DNA from: Rhodococcus sp. IITR03
GTDB taxonomy: Bacteria > Actinomycetota > Actinomycetes > Mycobacteriales > Mycobacteriaceae
Assembly: GCA_001017865.1 (NCBI GenBank)
Contig: LATQ01000001.1
Location: 2,762,711-2,770,158 of the forward strand
Direction of reading: 5' to 3'
Length of the DNA: 7,448 nt
Shown: piece by piece, positions 7,086 through 7,448 of the stretch
How positions within the stretch are numbered: the first letter of the stretch is position 1
Layout: every line of letters starts with the position of its first letter
Made by a program: the position numbers and the translations under genes
The notes under the pieces: generated by a model
Database searches by the model: none
What the model saw: the letters and a program-made list of their open reading frames with translations, nothing else
What the model was told of the DNA's origin: nothing

Positions 7086-7448
7086 ATGGAATCGAGGACG
7101 GTGACCACGCCCGGTGGGGACGTGCAGGTTCGGATCGGCGGCCCCGAAAGTCGTTACACGGTGCTGCTCTTCCCCGACGCGGGGGAGGACGCGGGTGTGT
7201 ACGACGTCGTGTGCGAGCGGCTGCACACGTCCGACCTGCGGACGATCGTGGTCGAGAAGATCGACGGACTCGCGCCCGCCGACGTGTTCGCCCTACTGGA
7301 CGCCCTCGCCCTGCCCTGGGTTCATCTGGCGGGCAGCGGCGCGGGAGCCGAACTGGCATGGGCCGTCGCCGCAGGGCGCTTTCGGAGCTTCGCGAGCCTG
7401 GTGGTCGCCGACCGCGGCATCCCGCGGTCGCGGATCGTGACGGCACGG
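7086..7448 (+). CDS. Alpha/beta-hydrolase-fold protein, 5' part only
   Basis: The first 121 codons of a plus-strand gene run off the right edge without a stop. The product begins MESRTVTTPGGDVQVRIGG. It then shows the alternating strands and helices of an alpha/beta hydrolase: YTVLLFPDAGEDAGVYD (the strand 3 and oxyanion-loop region), LRTIVVEKIDGLAPADVFALLDAL, and WVHLAGSGAGAELAWAVAAG, which aligns with the nucleophile elbow of family members. The elbow reads GSGAG, so the position normally held by Ser in GxSxG is Gly; serine is one position earlier. LVVADRG follows as the next strand. The protein may be non-catalytic or use a different nucleophile. It is divergent from gntR with an 81-base gap; its link to the ABC operon is unknown. 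Confidence 0.7.
   Translation, partial: MESRTVTTPGGDVQVRIGGPESRYTVLLFPDAGEDAGVYDVVCERLHTSDLRTIVVEKIDGLAPADVFALLDALALPWVHLAGSGAGAELAWAVAAGRFRSFASLVVADRGIPRSRIVTAR

Noticed and set aside
6673..7446. A 257-codon minus-strand open frame covering gntR and the hydrolase
   Set aside because: Most of it is an Arg/Pro-rich shadow frame. Only its internal ATG at 7011 is of interest, as a possible true gntR start.
1..7448. CRISPR arrays, tRNA/rRNA genes, insertion sequences or phage genes
   Set aside because: No spaced direct repeats, tRNA-like cloverleaf, transposase motifs or terminal repeats were seen; every stretch over 300 bases is covered by a recognisable gene.

Overview
The window is high-GC DNA with strongly GC-biased third codon positions. 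It reads as an ordinary chromosomal segment of an actinobacterium of the Rhodococcus/Mycobacterium group. Evidence: a methionine aminopeptidase that matches mycobacterial MetAP1c in length, N-terminal extension and metal-ligand numbering; GTG starts; and TANNNT hexamers placed 6-7 bases before ATG (leaderless-promoter style). The genus is inferred, not proven.

Left part (1-3971): an APC-family amino-acid/polyamine permease (minus strand, running off the left edge) lies downstream of a GAF-LuxR regulator on the same strand, with a 50-base gap. Across a 108-117 base intergenic region, an AMP-forming acyl-CoA synthetase is transcribed divergently. The arrangement suggests a regulator sensing a small molecule and controlling its uptake and possibly its CoA activation; the substrate cannot be read from the sequence.

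Middle (3972-4976): an intact type I methionine aminopeptidase (plus strand) with a likely leaderless promoter, followed by two tandem hairpins, the second a perfect 15-bp stem, between convergent genes.

Right part (4977-7448): a compact minus-strand operon of a YtrA-type GntR repressor, an ABC ATPase and a six-helix ABC membrane protein, joined by ATGA and GTGA overlaps. A near-consensus promoter and a perfect 10-bp-arm palindrome sit at the gntR start, a clear candidate for an autoregulatory operator. Divergent from it, the first 121 codons of an alpha/beta-hydrolase-fold protein run off the right edge; its nucleophile elbow lacks the usual serine.

The dominant oddity is technical: five genes carry at least 15 single-base frameshifts (about 12 deletions and 3 insertions), each repairable to a normal family protein. 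They look like uncorrected sequencing/assembly indels rather than gene decay. All coordinates refer to the sequence as given. I found no CRISPR array, tRNA, rRNA, insertion sequence or clearly novel system.
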